From NCBI RefSeq assembly GCF_017985075.1, contig NZ_JAGNYF010000016.1, positions 1 to 42,923 on the forward strand: DNA of 42,923 bases. The letters run 5' to 3'. This stretch comes from Flavobacterium sp. Its GTDB lineage: Bacteria; Bacteroidota; Bacteroidia; Flavobacteriales; Flavobacteriaceae. Positions 42,761-42,923 of the stretch are shown here, in pieces. A program made the position numbers and the translations under genes. Each line of letters opens with the position of its first letter. Within the stretch, counting starts at the first letter, position 1. The notes under the pieces are model-generated. The model saw only the letters and a program-made list of their open reading frames with translations. It was not told where the DNA came from and searched no databases.

Positions 42761-42796
42761 AAAACCCTGTAAAATAAGTATTTTACAGGGTTTTTT
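42761..42796. terminator. Bidirectional terminator between the cassette and tmRNA
   Basis: AAACCCTGTAAAATA and TATTTTACAGGGTTT form a perfect 15-bp stem with T-runs on both strands. It ends both the cassette on the plus strand and tmRNA on the minus strand. Confidence 0.85.
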
Positions 42797-42797
42797 G

Positions 42798-42923
42798 TGG
42801 AGTCGGAGAGAATCGAACTCTCGTCCAAACAAGCCATCAAAAAGCGTTCTACATGTTTAGTTTTTGTTTAGATTTTCGACAAAATAGCTTGGCCAAAAAC
42901 AGCCACTATTCGCTTAACTTTAT
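42798..42923 (-). ncRNA. ssrA: tmRNA (SsrA), 3' part
   Basis: On the minus strand the sequence ends GAGAGTTCGATTCTCTCC then GACTCCA, the T-arm and acceptor 3' strand of tmRNA. Upstream lie CTAAACATGTAGAACGC and GGCTTGTTTGGACGAG, typical of the region just before the T-arm. The discriminator A is at 42798; the terminal CCA is not fully encoded, since CAA follows. The tag-peptide frame and the 5' part lie outside the window. tmRNA with SmpB rescues stalled ribosomes. The 3' end is also a common integration site for mobile elements, but no duplicated copy of it was found in the window. Confidence 0.92.

Noticed and set aside
31291-42797. Integrative element inserted at the tmRNA 3' end
   Set aside because: No integrase gene and no second copy of the tmRNA 3' end were seen in the window, so there is no direct evidence of an attachment site pair.
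42798-42923. Ordinary tRNA at the window end
   Set aside because: The T-arm and acceptor are tRNA-like, but the sequence before them lacks an anticodon arm and matches tmRNA.

Overview
The window is AT-rich chromosomal DNA from a member of the Bacteroidota, almost certainly Flavobacteriaceae and close to Flavobacterium. The signs are Bacteroidetes-type promoters (TTTG, about 19 nt, TAnnTTTG), a fused cbb3 oxidase subunit I/II, a bacillithiol-type YtxJ protein, DUF4199, many short-signal lipoproteins and secreted proteins, and intergenic repeats of a kind I associate with Flavobacterium.

Layout. 1-1007 is the 3' end of an IcmF/methylmalonyl-CoA mutase family gene. 1081-6578 is a minus-strand run: small membrane protein, CDF metal transporter, secreted M28 peptidase with beta-propeller and PDZ parts, miaE, glyA. 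6689-9652 holds fumarylacetoacetase, a lipoprotein and ytxJ. 9814-19104 holds clpB followed by small conserved or accessory genes (lipocalin-like, DUF1801, DUF4199, TSUP permease, S41 lipoprotein protease, DUF2238, GNAT, aldose epimerase-like, SpoU methyltransferase). A composite repeat brackets the DUF2238 gene.

19158-30066 is a microaerobic respiration block: a Crp/Fnr regulator, the copper ATPase ccoI, ccoS, fused ccoNO, a 56-residue ccoQ, a mono-haem ccoP, ccoG, ccoH, a SafE-like membrane protein and hemN. Three promoters here (ccoI, ccoS, hemN) carry an ATGAT-AAAT-ATCAT-type palindrome centred exactly 36.5 bp upstream of the end of the -7 element, which is strong internal evidence for a local Fnr-type regulon. 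punA follows.

31.1-42.8 kb is the least conventional part. It contains a probable structured small RNA (about 31116-31244). A tightly packed minus-strand set of five genes follows: lipoprotein, KAP P-loop NTPase, LEM-3-like GIY-YIG nuclease domain protein, K+-channel-like membrane protein with an aberrant selectivity filter, and DUF481 outer-membrane protein. Divergent from it are two related unknown proteins that share an N-terminal helical module, then an EamA transporter, then a three-gene cassette (63 aa, 402 aa, and a uracil-DNA-glycosylase-fold-like protein). The window ends in the 3' end of the tmRNA gene on the minus strand. No integrase, transposase, CRISPR array or rRNA was found.

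The most interesting candidates are the five-gene KAP/nuclease/channel/outer-membrane set, the structured RNA, and the fixed-geometry Fnr-type promoters.
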